A DNA stretch of 64,000 nt from Sulfobacillus sp. (lineage in GTDB: Bacteria > Bacillota > Sulfobacillia > Sulfobacillales > Sulfobacillaceae), in assembly GCA_027309085.1 (NCBI GenBank), contig DAIDDL010000020.1, positions 1-64,000 on the forward strand. Direction: 5' to 3'. Position numbers and translations under genes: made by a program. Positions within the stretch are counted from its first letter, which is position 1. Every line of letters starts with the position of its first letter. Of the stretch, positions 48,717 to 58,161 are shown one piece after another. The notes under the pieces are model-generated. The model ran no database searches. It saw only the letters and a program-made list of their open reading frames with translations, and had not been told where the DNA came from.

Positions 48717-49808
48717 GTGCAGAGGATTGTGATTGTCGGAGGCGGCTATGCAGGCTTGGGGGCCATCGGCGCTCTTAGGGAACTTAAAGACGCGGAACTC
48801 ATTTTGATCGAGCCGGGCGAAGGGCACCAGCTGATTCCAGAACTGCCGGAGGCCCTGGCCAAACATGGCGACGTGAACCACCACGTCATGCCCTACGATC
48901 AGCTGCTGAAGGATTCTCCGTTGACCCGCGTGAACGACTCCGTGACAGGTCTGGATACTGCCGCCAAAACGGTCATTCTCTCGGGCGGTGACCCTGTCAG
49001 CTATGACTGGCTGGTTTTATGCCCCGGTTCGGAGCCCTCTTTGCCCCCTATTCCCGGTCTGCGCGAGGTAGCCCACACGCTCCGCGATGGGCACGACGCG
49101 CGCGGCATCAAAGACGCCCTGCGCTATGCCAAGGACCAGAGGGTGGCCGTCATCGGCGGCGGTCTGACAGGTGTGGAGGTTGCGGGGATGCTTGCCATCG
49201 ACCACGACGTGATCCTGGTCGAGGCGTTCGACCGGCTGCTTCCCGCCCTCGGCATAGGCTTGTCGGCGTATGCCTACAAACGTCTCAGGGCTGCCGGCGT
49301 GACCGTCGTCATGGGCCAGAAGCTGATGCAGGTCAACAGCTCCCGCATCGAACTGGAACGGGACCATTATGGATATGATATCCTCATCTGGGCTGGCGGC
49401 ATTACCCCGCCCGAGTGGATACGGCACAGCGGGCTGCCGCTGGATCCCCGGGGATATCCTGTGGCTGACGGATTCGGAGAGGTGCTGCCGCAGGTGTTTG
49501 TGGCAGGTGATTTGTGGCATGTTGTGGTAGATGGAGAGGACATCCCTGCCACTGCGCAGCTGGCCGCCCTGGCCGGCGATTTTGTCGGAGAAACCGTGGT
49601 GAGCCGCATCACTAAAGGTCATCCCGGGTCTGATTTCCGCCCCCGCCTGCGAGGTATGCTGATTTCTCTTGACGAAGGGCAGGGTGTAGGCTGGGTGCTG
49701 CACGGAGGGATTCCGGTCCGCGGTTTCAGCGCCCGGACATTGAAGAATTTCTCGTTTCAGCAATACCGCCTGAAACTCGCGAAAATATTTGACCGTCCAT
49801 GGCCCTAA
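48717..49808 (+). CDS. NDH-2/sulfide:quinone reductase-like FAD/NAD(P)-dependent oxidoreductase
   Basis: RIVIVGGGYAGLGAIGALRELKDAELILIEPGEGHQLIPELPEALA, VAVIGGGLTGVEVAGMLA; GTG start after AGGAGG. Confidence 0.88.
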   Translation: MQRIVIVGGGYAGLGAIGALRELKDAELILIEPGEGHQLIPELPEALAKHGDVNHHVMPYDQLLKDSPLTRVNDSVTGLDTAAKTVILSGGDPVSYDWLVLCPGSEPSLPPIPGLREVAHTLRDGHDARGIKDALRYAKDQRVAVIGGGLTGVEVAGMLAIDHDVILVEAFDRLLPALGIGLSAYAYKRLRAAGVTVVMGQKLMQVNSSRIELERDHYGYDILIWAGGITPPEWIRHSGLPLDPRGYPVADGFGEVLPQVFVAGDLWHVVVDGEDIPATAQLAALAGDFVGETVVSRITKGHPGSDFRPRLRGMLISLDEGQGVGWVLHGGIPVRGFSARTLKNFSFQQYRLKLAKIFDRPWP

Positions 49809-49849
49809 ACGGGTGTGGGCAAACTGCTTCTCAAGGAGATTAGACAACG

Positions 49850-50197
49850 ATGAAATATTTAGCCTTTATATTGGGCATTCTCGGAGGAATTTCTGGTATT
49901 CTGGCGGGGTTGTTTGAGCATATTCCGGGAGTTTACACAGCCCTGTTCAACCACTACAGCCGTTTCGGCGTGTCCGCCTCGCACCTCACTGTGGCTATGG
50001 GCGCACTATGCCTCATTGCGGGCGTGCTGTTTCTGTACAAGCCTCTCACCGCCTCTTGGATTGGCTTGTTTGCCACGGTTTTCGGCGCGGCGGGTTCCTT
50101 GACACTGTGGCTGATTCCGGGCAGCTTCATCTTCATGGCGACCGTCATCGGTTTTTTTGACATCAGTCCCAAAAGACACGAGCAGGAAGCGCATTAG
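49850..50197 (+). CDS. Small multi-TM protein (DUF4064-like)
   Basis: 115 aa, MKYLAFILGILGGISGILAGLFEHI; strong hydrophobic segments, 41 bp after the oxidoreductase. Confidence 0.65.
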   Translation: MKYLAFILGILGGISGILAGLFEHIPGVYTALFNHYSRFGVSASHLTVAMGALCLIAGVLFLYKPLTASWIGLFATVFGAAGSLTLWLIPGSFIFMATVIGFFDISPKRHEQEAH

Positions 50198-51699
50198 CGC
50201 GCGGCAGGCAACAGGCTAAATGCCCGGGAGAACCACTGCGCCAGAATCTGGTGCACTCCGAGCTGGTCCGCAGCGTTATTGATGGTCTGCTGCTCCTGCT
50301 CCATTTCCTTGACCGGCGCCATAGTCTGCGGGTGCTGGAGAGCTGCTGCCACCTGCGCGCCCAGCGCCCCCTCGCGGCGGTACAGCGCCACCCAAGGCTT
50401 GATTTCCTGGTACAAAGCCGGGGACAGGGTGTGCTGCATAACGGTACCGTTGCGGGCCCATGCGGTGAACTCTCTGTCCAGAGCCGTGTTTTCGAGGTTT
50501 TTACCCTGGCCGTAGCTGCTCCAGAAGCTCTTCACATTAGCGGGGAGTCTGTCCGAAGCATCCGGGCTGAGAAAGCTGACGGAATTGGCTCCAGCGAAGC
50601 TGCCAAGAGCGGCCGCGCCTCCTTTCCCCCCTACAGTTTCCAGAGCCTTCTGCCACGCATGGGCGGCGTGATAGGCAGAAGCATTCCGCAGATATGCCGC
50701 TCCGGTGGCTAAAGCAATTTCGGATGCGTACGGCTGCAGCATGGGATTGAATAGGTAACCCCGCAGCGTCTGGGGCAGTCGGGAACCCCTTCTCTCGACC
50801 GGGCCTAAGAAGAGCTGCGGATGATGGGCGATGACGTATGTGTAATCATTGACCGGGTAATTGTCCCAGACAATCAGGGGGTGGCCCAGGTCGCGGCGCA
50901 CCGATTCGGCCTCCTGGGCCGTAATGGAGGCGGAGAGCACGAAGGGTCCCGTCCAGATAACCGGGATGCCGGCGTCCAGATTATCCCGCAAGGATCTCCA
51001 GTACGGCGTTTGCTGCACTCCCCAATAAGTCGTCGGGGTGAAAAACAGATGGATCTGGTGTCCGTCGGCCGCTTCCGCGGCCTCAACGCTGTTGACCAAT
51101 GAACATTGAGCCAGTCCGAGGCTGCCGTGGTAGGCGGCCGCGTCTGCCCCATTGAGCGACGTGGGGATATCGTCAAAGCTCAGCATCACGTTATGGATGC
51201 CCACAGACCAAAGTTCATTGATCTTGGCGACAAGCAGGGCCCGGTCAGCAGCGCTCGAGTACTGTATTGAAAGTCCAGGACTGACCGAACAGATGAATTC
51301 TATCCGGTCCCTGTGTGCGGCAGCCACCAGGTTTCCGAGCTTTCGAAGGTGGCTGGCCGGATAGGGCACATTCCACTCAGCTCGCAGGTACGGGACATTT
51401 TTCGGCGCATACACGAAGGTATTCAGTCCCTGCTTCTCCATGAACTGGAAGATCTTCTGGGTGACCGGATATGACCACCGCGGCCCGTAAAAGCCCTCCA
51501 CAACCCCGGCCAAAAGGCGCGACGGCAAGATGCGGGGATAGGACGCAGCCGCTGTGTCCGGGCGCGCCGGGGCTTGCCCCTGTGGGCGCGGCGCGCCGGA
51601 CTGGAAACGTCCATGGCCCGAGTCGCGGACCATTGCGGCGACTCCAACCACCAGACACAATACCCCAATTCCCATGCCGAACCACAAACGCTTTCCCAT
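50194..51699 (-). CDS. Secreted GH84-like beta-N-acetylglucosaminidase
   Basis: N-terminal signal anchor; LAGVVEGFYGPRWSYPVTQKIFQFMEKQGLNTFVYAPKNVPYLRAEWNVPYP; catalytic-type LSFDDIPTSL. Confidence 0.85.
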   Translation of the reverse strand: MGKRLWFGMGIGVLCLVVGVAAMVRDSGHGRFQSGAPRPQGQAPARPDTAAASYPRILPSRLLAGVVEGFYGPRWSYPVTQKIFQFMEKQGLNTFVYAPKNVPYLRAEWNVPYPASHLRKLGNLVAAAHRDRIEFICSVSPGLSIQYSSAADRALLVAKINELWSVGIHNVMLSFDDIPTSLNGADAAAYHGSLGLAQCSLVNSVEAAEAADGHQIHLFFTPTTYWGVQQTPYWRSLRDNLDAGIPVIWTGPFVLSASITAQEAESVRRDLGHPLIVWDNYPVNDYTYVIAHHPQLFLGPVERRGSRLPQTLRGYLFNPMLQPYASEIALATGAAYLRNASAYHAAHAWQKALETVGGKGGAAALGSFAGANSVSFLSPDASDRLPANVKSFWSSYGQGKNLENTALDREFTAWARNGTVMQHTLSPALYQEIKPWVALYRREGALGAQVAAALQHPQTMAPVKEMEQEQQTINNAADQLGVHQILAQWFSRAFSLLPAAR

Positions 51700-51845
51700 T
51701 GCCCGCCTCCCGGCGCCTCATCATTTGCCATTCTTTGGTTCCCTGTACCTATTTTACTGTAACATATTGTTGCAGGGTTATTGCTCATTATCGGCGGTTG
51801 CGAGAGAATGGGGTCGAAAGCCAAACACACTCAGGGGATATATTA

Positions 51846-53156
51846 ATGAAAAGATCAGGACGCAACATTCTGTCACGGCTTTGGCTCGCAGTTTTTGACA
51901 TTTTTATTTTAAATGCCGCCAATCTGTTAGCTTTCGCCATCCGTTTCGATGTGCACTTGCCACCCTACAATTTTCGGGCTTTTTTGCACCTATTCCCATG
52001 GGAAACACTAGCCCTGGTTATCATCTTCTATTTTTACGGACTTTATGACCGTTCGGCCCATAAAACCTCCCATGAAATCGTAAGTTCCGTCATTATGGCC
52101 ATCATTACCAATACCTTTGTGGCGGCGATGATCAGCCTGCTGTTGGTGACGATTGGCTTGCCGCGCAGTGTTTTCGTGATTTCCGCTTTATTCCAGATGG
52201 CTTTTTTCGTGGTCTGGCGGCTGGCGTACCGCTCCTGGTCCCTGCGCACCGCCCCTACAGTCACCGTTCTGGCTGTGGGAGAGCGGCCGGAGTGGCCCGC
52301 ACTCACGGTGCGGGCGGGACAGTATCTGCCCCGCATCGTCATGGTCTACATGGAACCGGGCCAGCCCTGCGGCGCAGCCCCATGGGGAGAGGTAGGGGCA
52401 GTGATTCTCGGCACGGTGGACGGCGATGTGAAATCCGCGTACTTTATCGAAAGCATGAAGCGCAACGTTCCCTGTTTGTGGAAGCCCGACACTTACGACC
52501 TGCTGGTCGCCGGGTCTGAACTTACGTCTGTGGGAGACACCCCGATGTTTTCTTTGGCGTCGATCCGGACACGCCATGGTTCCGCGGCGTTGAAGCGGGT
52601 TGCCGATATTGCCGTGTCGATCATGGGACTCACCTTGGGACTTCCGGTGTTTCTCGCCATTGGCCTCCTGATTCTGCTCGACTCGGGCGGGCCTGTGCTC
52701 TACCGCCAAGAACGGGTCACTGCAGGCGGGCGGCGTTTCATGCTCCTGAAGTTCCGGACTATGGTGCCCGATGCGGAAGCCGTTACGGGCCCCGTGCTGG
52801 CCGCAGCCCACGACCCGCGGATCACCCGCCTCGGCCATATTTTACGGACCGCGCATCTGGATGAACTGCCACAGCTGTGGAATGTTCTGAAGGGAGATAT
52901 GTCTTTAGTCGGTCCCCGGCCTGAGCGTCCGGTTTTCGTTGATCAGCACCGCCGCGACATTGCCTTTTATGACCTGCGCCATCTGAGCACCCCTGGCTTG
53001 ACAGGGCTTGCGCAGGTGGCTGGGAGCTACACCTCGAGCCCCGAAGAGAAAGCCGCCTACGACCTGCACTACGCCACAAATTGGTCGTGGCTCAAAGATA
53101 TTGTCATTGTCATCCGGACTGTCGTGCAGATTTCGTTTAAAAAGAAGGATGATTAG
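51846..53156 (+). CDS. Polyprenyl-phosphate sugar transferase (exopolysaccharide initiating enzyme)
   Basis: ALKRVADIAVSIMGLTLGLPVFLAIGLLILLDSGGPVLYRQERVTAGGRRFMLLKFRTMVPDAE...LRTAHLDELPQLWNVLKGDMSLVGPRPERP. Confidence 0.95.
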   Translation: MKRSGRNILSRLWLAVFDIFILNAANLLAFAIRFDVHLPPYNFRAFLHLFPWETLALVIIFYFYGLYDRSAHKTSHEIVSSVIMAIITNTFVAAMISLLLVTIGLPRSVFVISALFQMAFFVVWRLAYRSWSLRTAPTVTVLAVGERPEWPALTVRAGQYLPRIVMVYMEPGQPCGAAPWGEVGAVILGTVDGDVKSAYFIESMKRNVPCLWKPDTYDLLVAGSELTSVGDTPMFSLASIRTRHGSAALKRVADIAVSIMGLTLGLPVFLAIGLLILLDSGGPVLYRQERVTAGGRRFMLLKFRTMVPDAEAVTGPVLAAAHDPRITRLGHILRTAHLDELPQLWNVLKGDMSLVGPRPERPVFVDQHRRDIAFYDLRHLSTPGLTGLAQVAGSYTSSPEEKAAYDLHYATNWSWLKDIVIVIRTVVQISFKKKDD

Positions 53157-54442
53157 CGGCCAACCGGCCGCGATCGTGACCGGTGCGCCCGGCGGTTGGC
53201 TGGCTGCGTCATTAGGCGGTACCAGGCGAGCCCTACGAACAGGGTAAAGAAAAAGTCCCCAAAAGACACTCCCCCAAGCATCAGCGACTCCACGACCTGC
53301 TGCGCCAAACTCGCCAGGAGAATGGAAAAGAGGGCGCTGTCCTGCCAATGGCCCCAGGGCCGCTTCCGCAGCAGTCCCACCATGGCCACACCTACCAGCA
53401 CCAGCCAGAGGGCCAGCCCGAACAGCCCCAATTCCAGCCCGGTGCGCAAGAGGGAATCGGACGGCGTCAGCCCCGCATAAATAGCCGGCACGAAAGGCCG
53501 CAGCGCCATTGGGGAGTTTCCCGGCCCCACTCCGAGGACCCAGTGGTGGTCCATGGCGCGAAATCCCGCTTTCCACAGCACGATGCGCCCATTGAGGCCC
53601 TTACTCCACAACAGCTGCCACTTGTGAATGCCGGTTTTGGCCACCAGTCCCCCGCCCATGACAATGATGGCGGCGGCCAGCCATAACGCCCCGCGGCGGC
53701 CGTAGTACAGTACGACAAAGGCGACCAGTCCCACCAGGCTGGCAATCCATGAGGAGCGGGAGTAGCTCAGTGCCACCCCGACGAGCAGGACAAGGCTGGC
53801 AGCGCCCCACACCGTGCGGGCCCAGACATCCTCCTGAGCCGACATTGTGAGAAAGGCTGCCGCCGGGAAAGCAAAGGTCAGCAACATGCCAAACGTGTTC
53901 TTATTGGCAAAAGGCCATTGCCACGCTAGAATCGTGTGGTGGCCGACCGGCACCGGAAATCCGGAATGATACCCGAGGGCGGCAATGGCTGCACTCACCG
54001 TGAACACCACCCCCATCCCGGCGATTATTCGGAAAACCGAGGTAAGAGACGAGTAGCCCTTGGACACCGCCCACGGGAAAATGATGACGGCCACGGCCAG
54101 GACGGCCGGCACCCCTAGGGCGTACCGTACGGACACCGACAGGTGAATGCCCGCGAGCGCCGACGCTGCAATGCCCGCAAGATACACGAGGAAGACGGCA
54201 ACCCAGGCTGCCTGACGGCGCAGAAACCGCCACCACTCCTGCCAGATCTCCCGTTTGGCCGAAACAATGCCCCCAAGCCAGACTCCCACCCACGGGAAAT
54301 ACTGGCCAATTCCCGCGTACCAGTGGTGAATGACTTCCACCACGACTGATGCAATGAGCAGCCCCGCAATATAGGCTCTCGGTTTTCCCCACACTATGAA
54401 TGCGCCAGCGACAGCCAGCAACCCGCACCAAAGCAATGCCAC
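53153..54442 (-). CDS. O-antigen ligase/Wzy-like polymerase
   Basis: ~11 TM segments; GVALSYSRSSWIASLVGL, WVLGVGPGNSPMALRPF. Confidence 0.88.
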   Translation of the reverse strand: MALLWCGLLAVAGAFIVWGKPRAYIAGLLIASVVVEVIHHWYAGIGQYFPWVGVWLGGIVSAKREIWQEWWRFLRRQAAWVAVFLVYLAGIAASALAGIHLSVSVRYALGVPAVLAVAVIIFPWAVSKGYSSLTSVFRIIAGMGVVFTVSAAIAALGYHSGFPVPVGHHTILAWQWPFANKNTFGMLLTFAFPAAAFLTMSAQEDVWARTVWGAASLVLLVGVALSYSRSSWIASLVGLVAFVVLYYGRRGALWLAAAIIVMGGGLVAKTGIHKWQLLWSKGLNGRIVLWKAGFRAMDHHWVLGVGPGNSPMALRPFVPAIYAGLTPSDSLLRTGLELGLFGLALWLVLVGVAMVGLLRKRPWGHWQDSALFSILLASLAQQVVESLMLGGVSFGDFFFTLFVGLAWYRLMTQPANRRAHRSRSRPVGR

Positions 54443-54495
54443 CCCAACACCCCAATTACTCTGTCTTTAGAATTATTGTATCATGCCGCAGTCCG

Positions 54496-54535
54496 ACACA
54501 AGGCCGCGAACCGGTGCCGGTTCGCGGCCTTGTGT
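54496..54535. repeat. 40-bp inverted repeat (19-bp arms, 2-bp centre) between O-antigen ligase and TauE genes
   Basis: ACACAAGGCCGCGAACCGG-TG-CCGGTTCGCGGCCTTGTGT. Confidence 0.8.
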
Positions 54536-54583
54536 GTCACCTTGCGCTGCCGGTGCTGCCCTATGTGCCAGCCGCCGGCCACG

Positions 54584-55360
54584 TCAGTGATTAAGAATGA
54601 GCATGTAGATCGCCACCGCGATTACCACGCCGGAGAAAATGAAGTTCAGCGCGCGCTTCTGGTGGCTTAAGCGGCTCGCCAGGCGAGCGCCAACCAATCC
54701 GCCCACGGCTCCGCCCGCAATGTACTCAATGACGATGAGCCAGTCCACCAAGCCCGATAAGGCGTAATTGGTGGCGGTGGTCAGCCCAAAGGTGCCCACT
54801 GAGAATAACGAGCTGCCAATGGCATAAATCATTGGCATGCCTGTCGAAAACATCAGGCCCGGCACAATCAGAAAACCGCCGCCGATTCCAAAAAATCCGG
54901 ACACCAAACCGACCGTGAACCCCGCTGGAATGACCCGCGCCAGCATTTTGCGGTTCCATTCGAAATGCTTTTCTTCTCCCTGCTTTTTGGGCCGCAACAT
55001 CAGACCCGCCACCACCAGCATCAAAATGGCGAATAGAAACAAGAGGTCCTTCCCGTTCACCATTTTTCCGACCGTGGACCCGATAAGGGCGCCGACAGCA
55101 CCGGGGATGGCAAATCCCACGGCGGCTGCCCATTTGACATTCCCGCTTCGCCAATGCGGAATCAAGTTCAAATATGCATTCACCGCGACGGCCAGGGCTG
55201 TGGTTCCGATCACAATGTGAGCATCATGGATCCCCACAACGTAGAGGAGCAGCGGCACCGCTAAAATGGAGCCGCCGCCGCCAATCAGTCCTAAAGAAAA
55301 TCCCACCAGCACCCCGGAAAACACCGCCAGTACCTGCTGGACGGCCGTAACATGAACCAT
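54584..55360 (-). CDS. TauE/SafE-family (sulfite exporter-like) permease
   Basis: GFSLGLIGGGGSILAVPLLLYVVG, VGLVSGFFGIGGGFLIVPGLMFSTGM: duplicated G-rich motifs. Confidence 0.94.
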   Translation of the reverse strand: MVHVTAVQQVLAVFSGVLVGFSLGLIGGGGSILAVPLLLYVVGIHDAHIVIGTTALAVAVNAYLNLIPHWRSGNVKWAAAVGFAIPGAVGALIGSTVGKMVNGKDLLFLFAILMLVVAGLMLRPKKQGEEKHFEWNRKMLARVIPAGFTVGLVSGFFGIGGGFLIVPGLMFSTGMPMIYAIGSSLFSVGTFGLTTATNYALSGLVDWLIVIEYIAGGAVGGLVGARLASRLSHQKRALNFIFSGVVIAVAIYMLILNH

Positions 55361-55504
55361 ATGAGCACATCTCCCGCATATCAAATTCTACAGTTATTGT
55401 ACTCTTCGGTTCATACGTTGACGACCGCTTTTCAATATTAATTAATTCCGGTATCAATAAGCTAAATATTGTCGGCGCACAAGTTCAAAAAAGGCGCCTG
55501 GTCT

Positions 55505-56095
55505 CTACCCGGAGCCCGTTCCGGTGCTGGCTATGGCCTGCGCCAAAATCCATTCATTAGCCGTCATCACGGTCACGGTGTCATTGATTACAAAGGCGGG
55601 AAGAGACTGAAGGTTCCAGCGCGCAATCAGATCCGGGGCCTTGTCCAAATCAATGGCATATACGGCGATTTTAGGATTGCGAATGGCCATAGCGCCGACC
55701 AGGCGGACGGCCTGTGCGCATTTCGGGCAGTTGGGGGTCGTCAGCACCGCAATCCGCAGAGCGTCCGCAACTCCATCGACCACCGATTCGGTCATGGGTG
55801 TCAAAATTCTCTGCTGCCGGCCAATGGCCAGCACCAGATCATGCCAGCTGCGCTCCTCTTGTCCGGCTGGCTCCCCCACAAACCATACCGCCGGTTCGCT
55901 GCCCGCCTCTGCTATGCCGTAAATCGGCACGCCGTCTGGCAGCCAGTCCCAAGGAAGGCTGGGCAGGGCCTGTCTTGATTCCCAGGTGATATTCTGCCCC
56001 GACATGGCGTGAATAAATTCTCCGTCATCGTGCCCAATGTGGACCAGTGTTATCGGAAGAGCGATATCGTCCGTCCAGTCTGACCCGTAAAGCAC
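55505..56095 (-). CDS. Thioredoxin-fold protein with CPKC motif
   Basis: LRIAVLTTPNCPKCAQAVRLVGAMAIRNPKIAVYAIDLDKAPDLIARWNLQSLPAFVINDTV. Confidence 0.8.
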   Translation of the reverse strand: MLYGSDWTDDIALPITLVHIGHDDGEFIHAMSGQNITWESRQALPSLPWDWLPDGVPIYGIAEAGSEPAVWFVGEPAGQEERSWHDLVLAIGRQQRILTPMTESVVDGVADALRIAVLTTPNCPKCAQAVRLVGAMAIRNPKIAVYAIDLDKAPDLIARWNLQSLPAFVINDTVTVMTANEWILAQAIASTGTGSG

Positions 56096-57025
56096 TCAAA
56101 TTCCCCCTAAATATCTGGCAAGGACGCCACCACTCCTGAGTTCAATCATTGTCCGCCAGTTTCGGAAAACGTTTGGCAGGAGGTGGGGCGCGCTAAATTC
56201 CAAACCCCTCGCGATCATCTGTTCCCGCAAGCGGGTATTCCCGAGCAATTCCTGGACCGCATCAGCCCAGATACCGGGCTGATGCGGGTCCGCCAGCAAA
56301 GCTGGATATCCCGCGATCATCCGGGCCGGGAGCGTATCAGCCACAAGACTGGGCAATCCGTTGGCATACACATCCAGCAAACCGTAAAGACTCTGCGCAT
56401 CGTGGCCCGAGTATACCAGCAAATCAGCCGATTGATACAGCGCCGCCAGTTCATGGGGTGGCAGCGCGGGCGCAAACACCACACGTTCGGCCAGTCCTAA
56501 ATGGGCTGCGACGGGTGCTAGGCGCGTCCGCTCGGCGGCCCCGCCTAGCAGCACCGCCTCCCCCTGGCGGGAAATCACTGGCCGGACCGCACTGAAGAAG
56601 GTCGTGAGCCCTGCCGGATCCTGGTAAGATCCCATGTACAAGATCCGCGGGCGCTCGGTGAGCCTGAGGCGGAGGACGACGTCAAACACTCCGGAAGATA
56701 AGGCGTCGGACATTTGGTGGAGCACAGGCATCCGCAGTTCCTGTCCGCTGAGCTCTCCCGCAGCTGGCAATCCCCAGATTAAAGGTTGTCCATCCCCGTT
56801 GCGCCCCCCCGGCGCGACCACAAGGCTGCCGTCCAGTTGCTCATCTGGGCGGATATGAAGTGTATAGGGGCGGCTGCGCGCTAACAGGGGCCCGGGGGCA
56901 CCCTGCAGGATCCAGCCGCTCAACATGGCAGCGCACCGCGTGGCCAAAGCCTGGCTGCAAGGAGTGCGGTCGGCGCTGCGCAACACTACCGGTCTCCCCC
57001 CCGGTGTTACCTGCGGCAACATCAT
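56096..57025 (-). CDS. Glycosyltransferase (GT4-like, lower confidence)
   Basis: RILYMGSYQDPAGLTTFFSAV, VVFAPALPPHELAALYQSADLLVYSGHDAQSLYGLLDVYANGLPSLVAD. Confidence 0.75.
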   Translation of the reverse strand: MMLPQVTPGGRPVVLRSADRTPCSQALATRCAAMLSGWILQGAPGPLLARSRPYTLHIRPDEQLDGSLVVAPGGRNGDGQPLIWGLPAAGELSGQELRMPVLHQMSDALSSGVFDVVLRLRLTERPRILYMGSYQDPAGLTTFFSAVRPVISRQGEAVLLGGAAERTRLAPVAAHLGLAERVVFAPALPPHELAALYQSADLLVYSGHDAQSLYGLLDVYANGLPSLVADTLPARMIAGYPALLADPHQPGIWADAVQELLGNTRLREQMIARGLEFSAPHLLPNVFRNWRTMIELRSGGVLARYLGGI

Positions 57026-57240
57026 TCCACCCCTCTTGATAGACAGTCAAAATTTTAGGGCGGTTTCCCCCGTAGGCCGTCATAGCGAAAGGCGAGTTCG
57101 TCCCACTTTCCCATCCAGCAATGCCTGGCCGGGAGTAAAGGGCGGGTCCGCCTTTCTCGGACAGTATGCGGGACAGGACCTCACACGTCGGGATGGCTGG
57201 CAGGGCACGGAGCTCTCGGAATTGCAAACCCCTGCTCCCT

Positions 57241-57561
57241 CTAATCCCACAGATCCTGGAGGCCCTCCATGCTGCCAGCCGCCAGCACCTGGTCCATCCA
57301 TGCATATAGCTGCCCAGACTCAGTTTCCGATGCGACACGGAGCCGGACAGCACTGCTCGCCGCGCCGAAGCGGGCCGCGAGCATGCGCAACAGAGCTGCG
57401 CGCAGGGCCAGCAGTGTCCCCTCTTGCAGTCCGGCCTCGATCCCCTCTTGCAGCCCATCAGCATGTCCTTCGAAGTATCCGTCTTGCCGTGCTTCATCCA
57501 GTGATATTTGGCTAAAGGTGTCGGACATAGGAAAGCGCCTCCCTTCAAATGTGTCCCGCAA
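57241..57561 (-). CDS. Stand-alone tail resembling the C-terminus of Rpn/PD-(D/E)XK transposase-like proteins
   Basis: DGYFEGHADGLQEGIEAGLQEGTLLALRAALLRMLAARFG: repeated G-x3-G pattern. No nuclease core upstream. Confidence 0.5.
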   Translation of the reverse strand: MRDTFEGRRFPMSDTFSQISLDEARQDGYFEGHADGLQEGIEAGLQEGTLLALRAALLRMLAARFGAASSAVRLRVASETESGQLYAWMDQVLAAGSMEGLQDLWD

Positions 57562-57789
57562 TACAGTCAGGCCTTTTTATAGGGTAAGCAAGTCTTAGTG
57601 TAGCATACCGTCTTTAGTGCGTGTTCAAAAAAAAATCTGGAAGGCCTCTGTCACGAGAGCGATTTCAGGGGTTTCCCCGCGCTCCAAGTCTCCACCAACC
57701 CGAGTCCCAGGGGTTATTACCATTCTTTTCTTTTCACATTCGACAAAGATTGCGTTAGTATGAGAGAAAGTGACTAAAGGAGGCAGGTT

Positions 57790-58116
57790 ATGACTACCTA
57801 CCAATATCTCGTGGGCCCGCACATCTGGGTCAGGCAGGCGCCGCAGTGGAACGCCGTCATAGAAACGCTGTCGCTGCCGATGTTTTCCGAAACCCAGCGC
57901 ATGCGTTTGATGCAGTGGGTCGACCTTGACAACCGCCTGGTCAACTGGGAAGCTATTCATCAGGAAGCTCTGCGTTATGGTCCCGAACAGAAAGTCCTCC
58001 TCCGCATTGCCGAGGCGCTGCACGGCGACGGTGACTGTCAGCTGGCCGAGTTAGGCCAGCTGTCAAGCGCGGGCCGCTCGGCTGCAATTATGCTAATCGG
58101 ACTGCGCTACCGCTGA
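57790..58116 (+). CDS. Hypothetical protein (108 aa)
   Basis: Strong RBS AAAGGAGGCAGGTT before ATG; same strand as thyX, 45 bp upstream. Confidence 0.6.
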   Translation: MTTYQYLVGPHIWVRQAPQWNAVIETLSLPMFSETQRMRLMQWVDLDNRLVNWEAIHQEALRYGPEQKVLLRIAEALHGDGDCQLAELGQLSSAGRSAAIMLIGLRYR

Positions 58117-58161
58117 GTTGACGGCGGGCGGAGACCCTAACCATCGATCAAGGAGACAGAC

